NCBI GenBank assembly: GCA_964558315.1
Contig: CAZLCL010000006.1
Coordinates: forward strand, 1 to 29,276
Source of the DNA: MWCM01 sp964558315
Lineage (GTDB): Bacteria > Patescibacteriota > UBA1384 > XYA2-FULL-43-10
Direction: 5' to 3'
DNA length: 29,276 nt
Shown one piece after another: positions 1 through 6,751 of the stretch (position 1 is the first letter of the stretch; every line of letters begins with the position of its first letter). The position numbers and the translations under genes are program-made. Under the pieces are notes generated by a model. It worked only from the letters and a program-made list of their open reading frames with translations, did not search any database and had not been told where the DNA came from.

Positions 1-14
1 ATTATCCCACTATG

Positions 15-266
15 TTATTTTTCATCATCTTCGCCCCAGCGCCAAGAGGCGGGTTCACCCTTTTTGTAACAGACATATATTAGGAGGCCAGTAGTAAGAA
101 AAACTATTAGTATGAATGGAACTAAGTAGATCGCAATATTATATTCTAATAACCGGCTTGAGGCGGCTAGAATGGATATATAACCAAGAATACAAAACCA
201 GCCCTGCCAAGTGGCGGAATACCAGCCATAACCGTATGTTTTTGCCTTAAACCATTTTTTTGGCAT
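15..266 (-). CDS. Small two-helix membrane protein, function unknown
   Basis: This is an 83-residue protein with two hydrophobic segments, roughly residues 22-37 and 45-66, and a short charged tail ending WRWGEDDEK. The N-terminus holds an aromatic motif (YGYGWYSATWQGW) just before the first helix. From memory, small proteins with a similar GWxxATWQGW start and a WRWG end recur in CPR genomes without an assigned function. Both ends are visible: the stop lies at the left edge and the ATG at 264-266. No clear Shine-Dalgarno sequence precedes the start. It lies downstream of, and in the same direction as, the 443-aa gene, about 115 bases away. Membrane location is an inference from hydrophobicity; I cannot propose a biochemical role. 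Confidence 0.7.
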   Translation of the reverse strand: MPKKWFKAKTYGYGWYSATWQGWFCILGYISILAASSRLLEYNIAIYLVPFILIVFLTTGLLIYVCYKKGEPASWRWGEDDEK

Positions 267-379
267 AGATAATCTTTATCAAATTAATTATTTTGCACGG
301 TGTTGACATGCAAACAAGCTTTCGGAAATAAACAAATAACGCAAGATATAATATTCTGCTTATTATTTCTTGTGGACAT

Positions 380-1711
380 TTAGGCCGCGACACTTAGTAG
401 TTTCTTGACCACAGGGCATAATAATTCTTTAATTTTTCCAATCTGTTCTTTTGCCCTGGGGTTCATGCCCATCGTTTTGGCAATTCCTTCGATACACTCA
501 TCGTATTTACTATTCACAATCTCATTTGTTACTTGGGGGTTGCCAAGGCGAAACTCCCTGATGGCCAATATTACCGAAAGGACTAGGCGGGTGGCAATGT
601 CCGTTTCGTCTCCCGAATGCTCGCCATACTCGATATTAAGTCGGCTAGCAAACTCCTTTAAGCCACGATCTACCTCTACACTACTGTAACCCCAAGAGGC
701 AATCGAATTTTGTATCTCATCATGATTTTTAATGTCATCTACAAATACCACCTCCAACCCAGCCGCATTATACTCTTCTATCTGTTGCTCTGATAGATAA
801 CCATGCTGACAAAATATTTTGCTACCAGCAGGAAGAGCGATATCGTGTAGCCAATAAACATCATTATATTCAATCCGCTTCGGCAAACCATTGCCCTCGA
901 TAAAACGATCCCCCTCGCAGGCGATTATTACTCCATTGCCATATTTCCCATACAAACCGGGGTCACTGGCCGCGTGGTTTACAGACCAATGTGAAGAGAT
1001 ACGCGCCAGATGGGGATTATCTGGATCATCTACTGCGGAAATTGGAGTTCGGACATAGGCGACACCATCTTCTATCTCTGGCAAATATTCGCTACGTCTA
1101 ATGAAACAGAGATTAATAGGCTCGAGCCTCTCACCCCGTTGATACTCTTTGTTCTGTTGACGATGCAAATCTGCCCTTGCCCGATCTAGATATTCATCTG
1201 CGTTTTCCGAGCTCGCCTCAGAAAGAGTCAAGTAGCCCGCACGAATTAATTTGTTAATCTCAGTAGCATCGGAAAATTTGGCCGAAATTACTCTTTGATA
1301 CGCCGCGAGCTTTAACCTAACCTCCTCGTTAGATAGTTTTTCAGCCTCATCAACTGAAAGCTGATCGTGTTGCAGAAGGTATTGCCTGCAATCAGCATTC
1401 TCGCGAATATCGGCAAGATACATACCGACATCTTCGATGTTAATCCGATACGCGTTTTGATAGCTAGAAATTTCTTCGGCAATTCGCGAAATCTGTTCTA
1501 AAAATTTTTTGCGCCCAAAATAAGCTCCAAGTCCAAAGAACCTTTTGCTCTGCTCTTCATCTAAGTTCTCTGCGGATACGAGTTCGGCCCTAAGCTGAAC
1601 AAGATTCTCTGATATGGCACGGTGTTGCTCGCGGATTTGCTCTGCGGGATCAAAATCACCCGAAGGCTCAAACTCATGATCGTAATTTGGTTGTCCATTT
1701 TCTATGCCCAT
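380..1711 (-). CDS. Hypothetical protein, 443 aa, soluble
   Basis: I do not recognise this family. The N-terminal third (about residues 20-200) is rich in Glu, Arg, Gln and Leu and is probably helical or coiled coil. The middle and C-terminal part (about 200-360) looks like a globular domain, with a conserved-looking stretch around SSHWSVNHAASDPGLYGKYG and a later VFVDDIKNH. No transmembrane segment or signal peptide is seen. The frame opens with TTG six bases upstream (1,717), but I chose the in-frame ATG at 1,711. The reason is that a near-consensus extended -10 promoter (1,719-1,747) would start transcription at or next to that ATG, giving a leaderless mRNA, and no Shine-Dalgarno is present. 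It is divergent from the 67-aa gene unit. Confidence 0.75.
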   Translation of the reverse strand: MGIENGQPNYDHEFEPSGDFDPAEQIREQHRAISENLVQLRAELVSAENLDEEQSKRFFGLGAYFGRKKFLEQISRIAEEISSYQNAYRINIEDVGMYLADIRENADCRQYLLQHDQLSVDEAEKLSNEEVRLKLAAYQRVISAKFSDATEINKLIRAGYLTLSEASSENADEYLDRARADLHRQQNKEYQRGERLEPINLCFIRRSEYLPEIEDGVAYVRTPISAVDDPDNPHLARISSHWSVNHAASDPGLYGKYGNGVIIACEGDRFIEGNGLPKRIEYNDVYWLHDIALPAGSKIFCQHGYLSEQQIEEYNAAGLEVVFVDDIKNHDEIQNSIASWGYSSVEVDRGLKEFASRLNIEYGEHSGDETDIATRLVLSVILAIREFRLGNPQVTNEIVNSKYDECIEGIAKTMGMNPRAKEQIGKIKELLCPVVKKLLSVAA

Positions 1712-1718
1712 ATACAAA

Positions 1719-1747
1719 ATATTATCAATTTTTATCGGGTTTGTAAA
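1719..1747 (-). promoter_or_regulatory. Promoter of the 443-aa gene (leaderless type)
   Basis: On the minus strand, TTTACA (1,742-1,747) and TAATAT (1,719-1,724) are separated by exactly 17 bases, with a TGA extended -10 in front. The predicted transcription start falls at about 1,711-1,712, which is the A of the chosen ATG. Confidence 0.6.
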
Positions 1748-1758
1748 AACCCCATTGG

Positions 1759-1786
1759 TTTACTACCGATCGTAATTTGTTATACT
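1759..1786 (+). promoter_or_regulatory. Extended -10 promoter of the structured leader and 67-aa gene
   Basis: TATACT (1,781-1,786) is preceded by the extended -10 triplet TGT (1,778-1,780). A weak TTTACT (1,759-1,764) lies 16 bases upstream. The predicted start near 1,793 leaves an unusually long 5' leader of about 144 nt. It is back to back with the minus-strand promoter at 1,719-1,747. Confidence 0.55.
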
Positions 1787-1792
1787 TTAAGC

Positions 1793-1936
1793 GTTGGGTT
1801 AGATATGCCTGTCCTGCCCTTGGGGTACATAAAGAGGCATCCAGCGCAGGGACATTAGTTCCGACAAATCAAGGGCTCCAAACTATCTTGCGGTCGGTCA
1901 GATAGCTACTGCATGATTAATTAATTTGGAGTTACT
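1793..1936 (+). promoter_or_regulatory. Structured 5' leader with H-type pseudoknot and sequestered SD (riboswitch-like candidate)
   Basis: Two interleaved helices can form an H-type pseudoknot. Stem 1 is ATGCCT (1,805-1,810) with AGGCAT (1,835-1,840). Stem 2 is GTCCTGC (1,811-1,817) with GCAGGGAC (1,846-1,853), with one bulged G. Downstream, CTCCAAA (1,876-1,882) pairs perfectly with TTTGGAG (1,925-1,931), which contains the GGAG Shine-Dalgarno of the next gene. CTATCT (1,883-1,888) pairs with AGATAG (1,900-1,905) inside it. So a folded upstream domain is followed by a helix that would mask the ribosome binding site, the layout of a translational riboswitch or protein-bound leader. I could not match it to a known class. 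Pairings were found by eye, not by energy calculation. Confidence 0.5.
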
Positions 1937-2140
1937 ATGGACAAAGAAGACCATAAAAAATACTCTGTAGAGGTCGAAAAAGCGGTATATGACGCTATGA
2001 GCGACCCAAAGTATTGGTCGCGCAAAAGATACAGATGGGATGAATGGGGCTCACCTGTTGGGCTTGCCCTTGGTTGGGCAATATTTATCATCCCACTGGG
2101 TGTGTTTATTTATCTTTTGCACATTTCCAATCTCTTGTAA
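1937..2140 (+). CDS. Small membrane protein, 67 aa, under a structured leader
   Basis: This is a 67-residue protein with a charged N-terminal half (many Lys, Asp, Glu, Arg) and one strong hydrophobic helix at about residues 42-63, so it is probably a tail-anchored or single-pass inner-membrane protein. The ATG at 1,937 lies five bases after GGAG (1,928-1,931), a good ribosome binding site that doubles as the 3' strand of a leader helix. The gene is a self-contained unit: its own promoter, a ~144-nt folded leader, the coding region, and a strong terminator four bases after the stop. The family is not recognised. Another frame overlapping its 3' end (2,044-2,250) runs through the terminator and is not credible. 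Confidence 0.7.
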   Translation: MDKEDHKKYSVEVEKAVYDAMSDPKYWSRKRYRWDEWGSPVGLALGWAIFIIPLGVFIYLLHISNLL

Positions 2141-2143
2141 CAG

Positions 2144-2180
2144 AAACTAAAAATCGGGCACTAAAGCCCGATTTTAGTTT
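2144..2180 (+). terminator. Intrinsic terminator after the 67-aa gene
   Basis: AAACTAAAAATCGGGC (2,144-2,159) pairs with GCCCGATTTTAGTTT (2,166-2,180) around a six-base loop, with one A bulged. The descending arm is U-rich. The stem is nearly symmetrical, so it may also stop transcripts from the yebC side. Confidence 0.75.
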
Positions 2181-2258
2181 CTTTGGCAATTTTAAAAAAT
2201 ACTCGCAATCAGCTTACTTGTATTTAAAAACAGACAATTCTATGGTTTAATAGAGCCA

Positions 2259-2519
2259 TTATTTGTTCATTTTTTCAAGCTCTTCACGTAATATCTTGAT
2301 TGCTCCTCTATATTCTCTCAATTTTTGTTCATCGCTACTGATATCCGCTTCTCTAGTTCGTCTCATTAGATACTTATTGGTTTGTCCCATTAACTCTCCC
2401 AACTGCTCTTCTGATAATTTTTCTCCATTATTTAATTGATAATCTTTCGGGTATACCCGCTCTTCGCCTTCATTTCCGCTTGGTGAAGCTGGACTATTAG
2501 TAAAATTTTCATTTAACAT
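2259..2519 (-). CDS. Hypothetical protein, 86 aa, charged, in the yebC unit
   Basis: This is an 86-residue soluble protein with no cysteine and no hydrophobic segment. Its N-terminus is low in complexity (Asn, Ser, Pro, Glu, Gly) and likely disordered. The C-terminal half (about 30-86) is rich in Glu, Lys, Arg and Leu and probably forms one or two helices. A GGAGAA ribosome binding site sits just ahead of the ATG at 2,519. It starts 17 bases after the yebC stop on the same strand, so the two are probably cotranscribed. No family is recognised and no function is proposed. Confidence 0.65.
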   Translation of the reverse strand: MLNENFTNSPASPSGNEGEERVYPKDYQLNNGEKLSEEQLGELMGQTNKYLMRRTREADISSDEQKLREYRGAIKILREELEKMNK

Positions 2520-2536
2520 TTCTTCTCCACAATTTA

Positions 2537-3262
2537 TTATATAATAATATTATTATACACTTTATTAACATCATCTAGATCATCGAGAGTGTCGAGTAGC
2601 TTTTCGGCGGAATCTTTTTTGTTTAAATCAACTTCGTTATAAGTATTTGCAATATAAGTTAGCTCGGCCGATTCAACTACTACGCCTGCGTCCTCAAGTG
2701 CTTTTTTAACCGTGTGCAAGCTTTGTTGACTAGTATATACCATATAACTGCTATCATCTTGCTCAAAATCATCAGCTCCAGACTCAATTATCGCTTCCTC
2801 TAGCTCATCAGCGCTTTTTGAGTTCTTGCCTCCATCAATAAATATCTCGCCTTTTTTATTAAAAAGATAGGCTACACTACCGGCAGAGGCAAAAGATCCG
2901 CCCAGTTTATTTAATATTGCTTTAACTTCCGCCACCGTTCTATTTTTGTTGTCAGTTAAACACTCAATAATCATAGCCATACCACCCGGGCCGTAAGCCT
3001 CATAAATAATTTCTTCAATTTTGTTGCTATCTCCCCCACCTGCGCCTCGCTGTATAGCGCGCTCGATATTTTCTTTTGGCAAACTAACCGCTTTGGCATT
3101 ATCAATAGCTGTGCGTAAACTGGGATTTGAGTTTGGGTCGCCGCCGCCATCGCGTGCCGCAATAGTAATCAGTTTTGCCATTTTGGTAAATACCTTACCT
3201 CTTTTGGCATCTATAACTTCTTTTTTTCTTTTAGTGGTCGCCCACTTGCTATGTCCTGACAT
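2537..3262 (-). CDS. yebC: YebC/PmpR (TACO1) family regulator
   Basis: This is a 241-residue member of the YebC/TACO1 family. The N-terminus MSGHSKWATTKRKK and the following FTKMAKLI, NPSLRTAIDNAKA and PKENIERAI segments are family hallmarks, and the length is typical (about 240-250 aa). Members were first described as DNA-binding transcription regulators (PmpR). Later work on bacterial and mitochondrial homologues points to a role in translation, easing ribosome stalling. The C-terminal domain holds an EAYGPGG and a SAELTYIANT segment. An AGGA ribosome binding site lies upstream of the ATG at 3,262. A small unknown gene follows after 17 bases. In CPR genomes yebC often lies near ruvC, but that gene is not seen here. 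Confidence 0.95.
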   Translation of the reverse strand: MSGHSKWATTKRKKEVIDAKRGKVFTKMAKLITIAARDGGGDPNSNPSLRTAIDNAKAVSLPKENIERAIQRGAGGGDSNKIEEIIYEAYGPGGMAMIIECLTDNKNRTVAEVKAILNKLGGSFASAGSVAYLFNKKGEIFIDGGKNSKSADELEEAIIESGADDFEQDDSSYMVYTSQQSLHTVKKALEDAGVVVESAELTYIANTYNEVDLNKKDSAEKLLDTLDDLDDVNKVYNNIII

Positions 3263-3282
3263 AATAATCCTGAATTAAGCCA

Positions 3283-3337
3283 CCGCCTTTGGCGGCCCGC
3301 TTCGCCGAATCGAGGCGAGGGTCCCGCAAAATGCGGG
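3283..3337. repeat. Three tandem GC-rich hairpins upstream of yebC
   Basis: Three perfect five-base-pair hairpins follow one another. They are CCGCC/GGCGG (3,283-3,295, loop TTT), TCGCC/GGCGA (3,302-3,318, loop GAATCGA) and CCCGC/GCGGG (3,323-3,337, loop AAAAT). They stand out in an AT-rich spacer and resemble dispersed REP-like intergenic elements. Read on the minus strand they would lie in a yebC leader. Confidence 0.55.
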
Positions 3338-3351
3338 AAATATTTAATGAT

Positions 3352-3393
3352 GAATATTGAATGCAGAATGTAGAATTTGGAATTATGAATAAT
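3352..3393. repeat. Heptad tandem repeat (GAATNNN) x6
   Basis: GAAT recurs exactly every seven bases six times in a row, with the three bases after it varying (ATT, GCA, GTA, TTG, TAT, AAT). This is a degenerate microsatellite-like tract with no stop-free frame of note. Confidence 0.7.
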
Positions 3394-3479
3394 AAAGTGT
3401 TACAACTGCATTACATGTAATAAAATGCTTATCAAATGCTTCTTTAAAAGAATAACATATAATTTATTTTTTTAAACTA

Positions 3480-3508
3480 TTGACATATATTTTTATCTGT
3501 GTTATAAC
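3480..3508 (+). promoter_or_regulatory. Near-consensus promoter of the large ncRNA candidate
   Basis: A perfect TTGACA (3,480-3,485) is followed after exactly 17 bases by TATAAC (3,503-3,508), with TGT (3,500-3,502) forming an extended -10. This is the best sigma-70-type promoter in the window, with a predicted start at about 3,515. No protein-coding gene follows it. Confidence 0.75.
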
Positions 3509-3514
3509 CCGCTT

Positions 3515-3986
3515 AGGTTAATTAATAACGATTAACCTCAGCTATCCTGCACTGAATTATTCAGTTTAGGTAGTTGATCGGAACGAGGTTATCCTTCGGG
3601 GGCTCGTTCCTGATCGCTTGCTCCCCACCAAGGGGACCTGTGGGTTAGCCAGCCCCAGGCTGATGCTGGCAGGCATCCACCAGCAACGGCCACGATCGAG
3701 TGGCCAGCATTACCCAACCCACCCCGCCCGCAGGGGGCATACAGGGCCGGCATTCGGCCGGCAACCATGGTATGCGGGTCATGTGACGTAAAAAAGGGGG
3801 GGGTGGCATTGCTCCCCCCTCACCGGGCTCCTGCGAGAGCCCACCGCGATAGCGGTGCCCTTTGGGGGGTTCCAGACGGTGAAAAGCTGAGTCTGGCAGC
3901 ACTCGGGGAGGGTGCCCAAATACTCCTCCCAGGCACAGATCACGCGCTCCGCCCAGTTCACCGGGCGGAGCGCTAATGCTTTTTTT
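3515..3986 (+). ncRNA. Large structured noncoding RNA candidate, ~470 nt, family not identified
   Basis: The region is far richer in GC than its flanks and is packed with perfect helices. These include GGTTAAT/ATTAACC (3,516-3,537), ACTGAA/TTCAGT (3,551-3,565), a 12-bp hairpin capped by CC-UUCG-GG (3,576-3,615), and a domain closed by GTGGGTT/AACCCAC (3,640-3,722). That domain encloses GCCAGC/GCTGGC and GGCCAC/GTGGCC. More follow: GCATAC/GTATGC (3,737-3,775) enclosing GCCGGC/GCCGGC, GGGGGG/CCCCCC (3,798-3,819), GGGCTC/GAGCCC (3,825-3,842), ACCGC/GCGGT (3,843-3,856) and CCAGAC/GTCTGG (3,872-3,896). GGGAGG/CCTCCC (3,906-3,930) interleaves with GTGCC/GGCAC (3,912-3,936) as an H-type pseudoknot. 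It begins at a near-consensus promoter and ends at a terminator-like hairpin. I found no signature of RNase P RNA, tmRNA, SRP RNA, 6S RNA or a group I/II intron core. Small frames inside (for example 3,645-4,022 minus) look like by-products of the helices. Confidence 0.6.
3944..3986 (+). terminator. Terminator-like hairpin ending the ncRNA
   Basis: GCGCTCCGCCC (3,944-3,954) pairs perfectly with GGGCGGAGCGC (3,963-3,973). Six bases then separate it from seven T's (3,980-3,986). The spacer is longer than usual, so the helix could instead be the last domain of the RNA, but the direction agrees with the upstream promoter. Confidence 0.6.
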
Positions 3987-4011
3987 GGATAAAATATTAA
4001 TACTTTTTAAT

Positions 4012-4119
4012 ATAAGACACATAAAAGAAATGGTATTCGACCAATTTTTTTTAATAATTTTCCGTAAAATTTCATTTTTGGGAGCGATAGTTAATGAAAT
4101 TAGACATAAGACACATAAA
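4012..4119. repeat. 14-bp direct repeat pair
   Basis: ATAAGACACATAAA occurs at 4,012-4,025 and again at 4,106-4,119, 94 bases apart, in the AT-rich spacer between the ncRNA and the ComEC genes. The spacer holds no convincing gene. The repeat has no obvious role; a duplicated binding site or a small duplication are both possible. Confidence 0.5.
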
Positions 4120-4174
4120 TAAAAGTGAAATAATGGTTGTATTTACTTGTGTGGTAGCCAACATTAATCCTGTT

Positions 4175-5032
4175 TTAATTTAGCAAAATATCAGTCTCGT
4201 TTAGGTCAAATTTAATGGTGCCGTCGCGATCGGTGCGAAAAATTTTGATACCAAATTGTTCTATTAGCTCAAGCGTTGCATTATGTGGATGGCCGTATTT
4301 ATTATCTGCGCCCACTGAGATTATTGCATATTCTGGCCCAACAACCTCTAATAATTTTTGATTAGTGCCGTTACTTGAGCCGTGATGGGAAACCTTTAAA
4401 ATATCTGCTTTTAGTGTTTCATTTTTAGTTTTTTCTATCATTTCTGTTTGTTCATCTGTTTCTATGTCTCCAGTAAATAATACACATTTAGAGAAATAGC
4501 AGTATTTTACCACTAAAGATGAATTGTTTAAATTATCTGCGTTTATTTGTTGATATTTTTTACCCGGCCAAATAAAATTTACTAAACCGTTTTCGAACAG
4601 TGTTATTGTTTCACCGGCATCAGGAATAATCGCAGAAATTTTATTATTAGAAAGGTGCTCCAAAAACTCTAAATATTGGTTCGACGTATGCACCACTCCG
4701 CTAAAATATATTTTTTCAATCTGATAGTAATTTAAAACTTGATTCAAACCTACCACATGATCAGAATGCGGATGTGTTAATATGACCAGCTCAATTTTTT
4801 TATCGCCAAAGGGCATAACTTTTCCGATTTCAGATAACACTTTATCGTCTGGTCCACCATCAATTAAAATTTCATAATCACCTTTTACTATCATCGCCGC
4901 ATCACCTTGCCCAACATCAAAAAAATATATTTTTGAGTTATTGTTATCGGGGCTATTTGCAATCTCCGCCCAAATTGCTAACAAAATTAATAGCATCACG
5001 ACATAAAAGGTCTTAAATATGTGTTTTTTCAT
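4175..5032 (-). CDS. ComEC C-terminal-type metallo-beta-lactamase (MBL) fold protein
   Basis: This 285-residue MBL-fold protein corresponds to the C-terminal domain of full-length ComEC/Rec2. A hydrophobic segment (about residues 9-25) is followed by the domain start FFDVGQGDA (37-45), LIDGG, the metal-binding HPHSDH (87-92), FTGDIE, and VSHHGS with a later GHPH. In ComEC the MBL domain is thought to degrade the non-transported DNA strand. Here the domain is on its own frame. It overlaps the comEC channel frame by 20 bases in another register, and no Shine-Dalgarno precedes its ATG. Removing one A from the A6 run at the junction would join both into one protein of about 780 aa, the usual ComEC size. 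It could be a genuine split gene, a slippage-expressed extension or a frameshift. Confidence 0.85.
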   Translation of the reverse strand: MKKHIFKTFYVVMLLILLAIWAEIANSPDNNNSKIYFFDVGQGDAAMIVKGDYEILIDGGPDDKVLSEIGKVMPFGDKKIELVILTHPHSDHVVGLNQVLNYYQIEKIYFSGVVHTSNQYLEFLEHLSNNKISAIIPDAGETITLFENGLVNFIWPGKKYQQINADNLNNSSLVVKYCYFSKCVLFTGDIETDEQTEMIEKTKNETLKADILKVSHHGSSNGTNQKLLEVVGPEYAIISVGADNKYGHPHNATLELIEQFGIKIFRTDRDGTIKFDLNETDILLN

Positions 5033-6524
5033 ATTTTAAGTAGTATTTAATATAATAAAATACTAAGAGCAGATAAAGCGTAAATGAAAATAAAAAACTA
5101 TGTTTGCCAGCATTTACCATCGCAAATGGAATCTTGGTAAACACCTCAGCCACATATTGGATATACCACAAAAGCGGCCAGGCTATTACAGCCAAAATTT
5201 GTCCAATGCTTAAGGCAATTATTGAACCAAGCGCAGAGATGAACGACGACAACATCGCCAGCGGGATCATCCACAAAATCATTATATTACTCAATGGTGC
5301 AATTAATGATATTTGACCAAAATTATACGATAACAGTGGCAAAACCATCAACTGTGCCGACAATGTTTCAATGAGAACTTTATTAATACTTGGTGGAAAA
5401 TTTTTAAATAAACTCTTTGCAATAGTTTTTTTAAGTGGTTTGGATAAATAGACAATACCAACAAAAGCTAAAAATGATAATTGAAAGCCGATATCGAACC
5501 AAAGTAAAAAGGGGTTGAGTAAAAGCATAATTACCGCAGTAAAAAGTAAAATATTTGGAAGATATGCTTGTTTCCCAAGCGTCTTCCCGGCTAATATCAT
5601 AAGGGCGAAAATTCCGGCACGAACCACGCTTGATGAGGCCCCAGTCATCAACACAAATAAAATTACCATAATAGCGCACAATATAAAAACAATTTTTCGG
5701 TTGGCAATCGGCGCCACCAGAGCACTAAAAGCGATTATTATTATTGAAACGTTATAGCCGCTAAGAACTATAATATGGCTTAAACCGGCTCTTTTAAAAA
5801 CATCTGAAAGTTCCTGCGGCATTGAGCGCTTAGCTCCAGTTAAAATGCCGGCGGCTAAAGAGGCTTGCGGCTCATGAAAAATTCTATTCAAATGAGATTC
5901 AAAAAAATGTTTAATCGAATAAAGATGCCTCATTAAATGAATACCGGCACTATCAGTTTTTGAAAGAGAATGTGAGTGCTCTGTGTTTAGCATGACATAA
6001 GAGACCTTTTTTGCTCTGAGATAACTTTGATAATCAAAATCTTCTATCATGCCAGGTTTTTTAATTACCCCGCTTAATTCAATTTTTTCACCGACTTGAT
6101 AGCGATAATTTCTTGGAACTTTAGCTAAAAGATAAAACAGCGAACTATTGAATTCTGTCCGCACAATTAGCTCCTGATTTTTATAACTGATATAAGGATC
6201 ATTAGTTACTGTGCCACTAACGGTTATTTGTTGATTATCTATTTTTAACTCTGGAAAATACTTGTTAAACATGCTTAGGCTAAAGAAAATAGCACAACAT
6301 GCGGTAATTGATAACCATGATATTAAAGTTAACGTGTTGTTATGCAAAATGCGATTAACCATTGCCACAAACAGTAAACCGACAAGAGTAAAGATGCAGA
6401 TTTCGCAATTATAAGCTAAAATATTGTAAAAAATGCTAGCAATAGTGACTCCCAGAATGAACATTAACAGATGCCAAGTAAAAGCTTGGAAAGGATAAAG
6501 ACGAATTTGCATGAATTTCTTCAT
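5013..6524 (-). CDS. comEC: ComEC/Rec2 DNA-uptake channel (N-terminal and Competence domains)
   Basis: This is a 503-residue polytopic membrane protein. The N-terminal part has two to three helices, then a soluble OB-like DUF4131 region (about 75-160) with a GTVTNDPYISY segment. The Competence domain (about 200-490) holds LAAGILTGAKRSMP, AGLSHIIVLSGYNVSI and ASSSVVRAG, all typical of ComEC. The protein forms the inner-membrane channel that carries single-stranded DNA into the cell during transformation. CPR bacteria commonly keep ComEC together with type IV pili, and uptake of DNA is thought to supply nucleotides they cannot make. The C-terminal MBL domain usual for the family is absent from this frame and encoded by the overlapping downstream gene. 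An extended -10 site lies about 17 bases upstream of the ATG. Confidence 0.92.
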   Translation of the reverse strand: MKKFMQIRLYPFQAFTWHLLMFILGVTIASIFYNILAYNCEICIFTLVGLLFVAMVNRILHNNTLTLISWLSITACCAIFFSLSMFNKYFPELKIDNQQITVSGTVTNDPYISYKNQELIVRTEFNSSLFYLLAKVPRNYRYQVGEKIELSGVIKKPGMIEDFDYQSYLRAKKVSYVMLNTEHSHSLSKTDSAGIHLMRHLYSIKHFFESHLNRIFHEPQASLAAGILTGAKRSMPQELSDVFKRAGLSHIIVLSGYNVSIIIIAFSALVAPIANRKIVFILCAIMVILFVLMTGASSSVVRAGIFALMILAGKTLGKQAYLPNILLFTAVIMLLLNPFLLWFDIGFQLSFLAFVGIVYLSKPLKKTIAKSLFKNFPPSINKVLIETLSAQLMVLPLLSYNFGQISLIAPLSNIMILWMIPLAMLSSFISALGSIIALSIGQILAVIAWPLLWYIQYVAEVFTKIPFAMVNAGKHSFLFSFTLYLLLVFYYIKYYLKYEKTHI

Positions 6525-6540
6525 AATTATCGTTGTTTTT

Positions 6541-6549
6541 ATTTTACCA
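6541..6549 (-). promoter_or_regulatory. Possible extended -10 of comEC
   Basis: On the minus strand TGG-TAAAAT gives an extended -10 hexamer 16 bases ahead of the comEC ATG. No good -35 is found at 17 bases, so this is a weak call. Confidence 0.35.
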
Positions 6550-6568
6550 AATATTTAATTTAATACTG

Positions 6569-6641
6569 TAATTACGTAAAAACCCTAAGATCACGCTTTC
6601 TTGCCCCTCTCTGTGCCCTGCGTAATTAAATGAAGTAGGGT
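6569..6641. other. Intergenic region with interleaved inverted repeats
   Basis: The 277-base divergent spacer between comEC and grpE holds TAATTACG (6,569-6,576) complementary to CGTAATTA (6,621-6,628). Interleaved with it, ACCCTA (6,582-6,587) is complementary to TAGGGT (6,636-6,641), which is followed by six T's. The two pairings cross, so they could form a pseudoknot or be alternatives. No coding frame is convincing here, and no CIRCE-type operator is seen. Confidence 0.3.
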
Positions 6642-6751
6642 ATTTTTTAATAAAGTGGGAGGCATGCCGGAAATTGCTGAGTATTACAGCTGACATGGTA
6701 ACTAACAAGCTGATTTTTGGGCTCCGTTGCGTAAGAACTGTTAATAACTAC

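Noticed and set aside
2044..2250. Plus-strand frame overlapping the end of the 67-aa gene
   Set aside because: It runs through the intrinsic terminator at 2,144-2,180 and has no ribosome binding site.
3515..3986. RNase P RNA, tmRNA, SRP RNA or a self-splicing intron as identity of the folded region
   Set aside because: The conserved sequence cores I know for these (for example GAGGAAAGTCC of RNase P, the tRNA-like ends of tmRNA, domain V of group II introns) were not found on either strand by eye.
3645..4022. A 125-codon minus-strand frame across the folded GC-rich region
   Set aside because: It is rich in Pro and Gly with no domain pattern, and it coincides with the helices of the ncRNA candidate, whose promoter and terminator point the other way.
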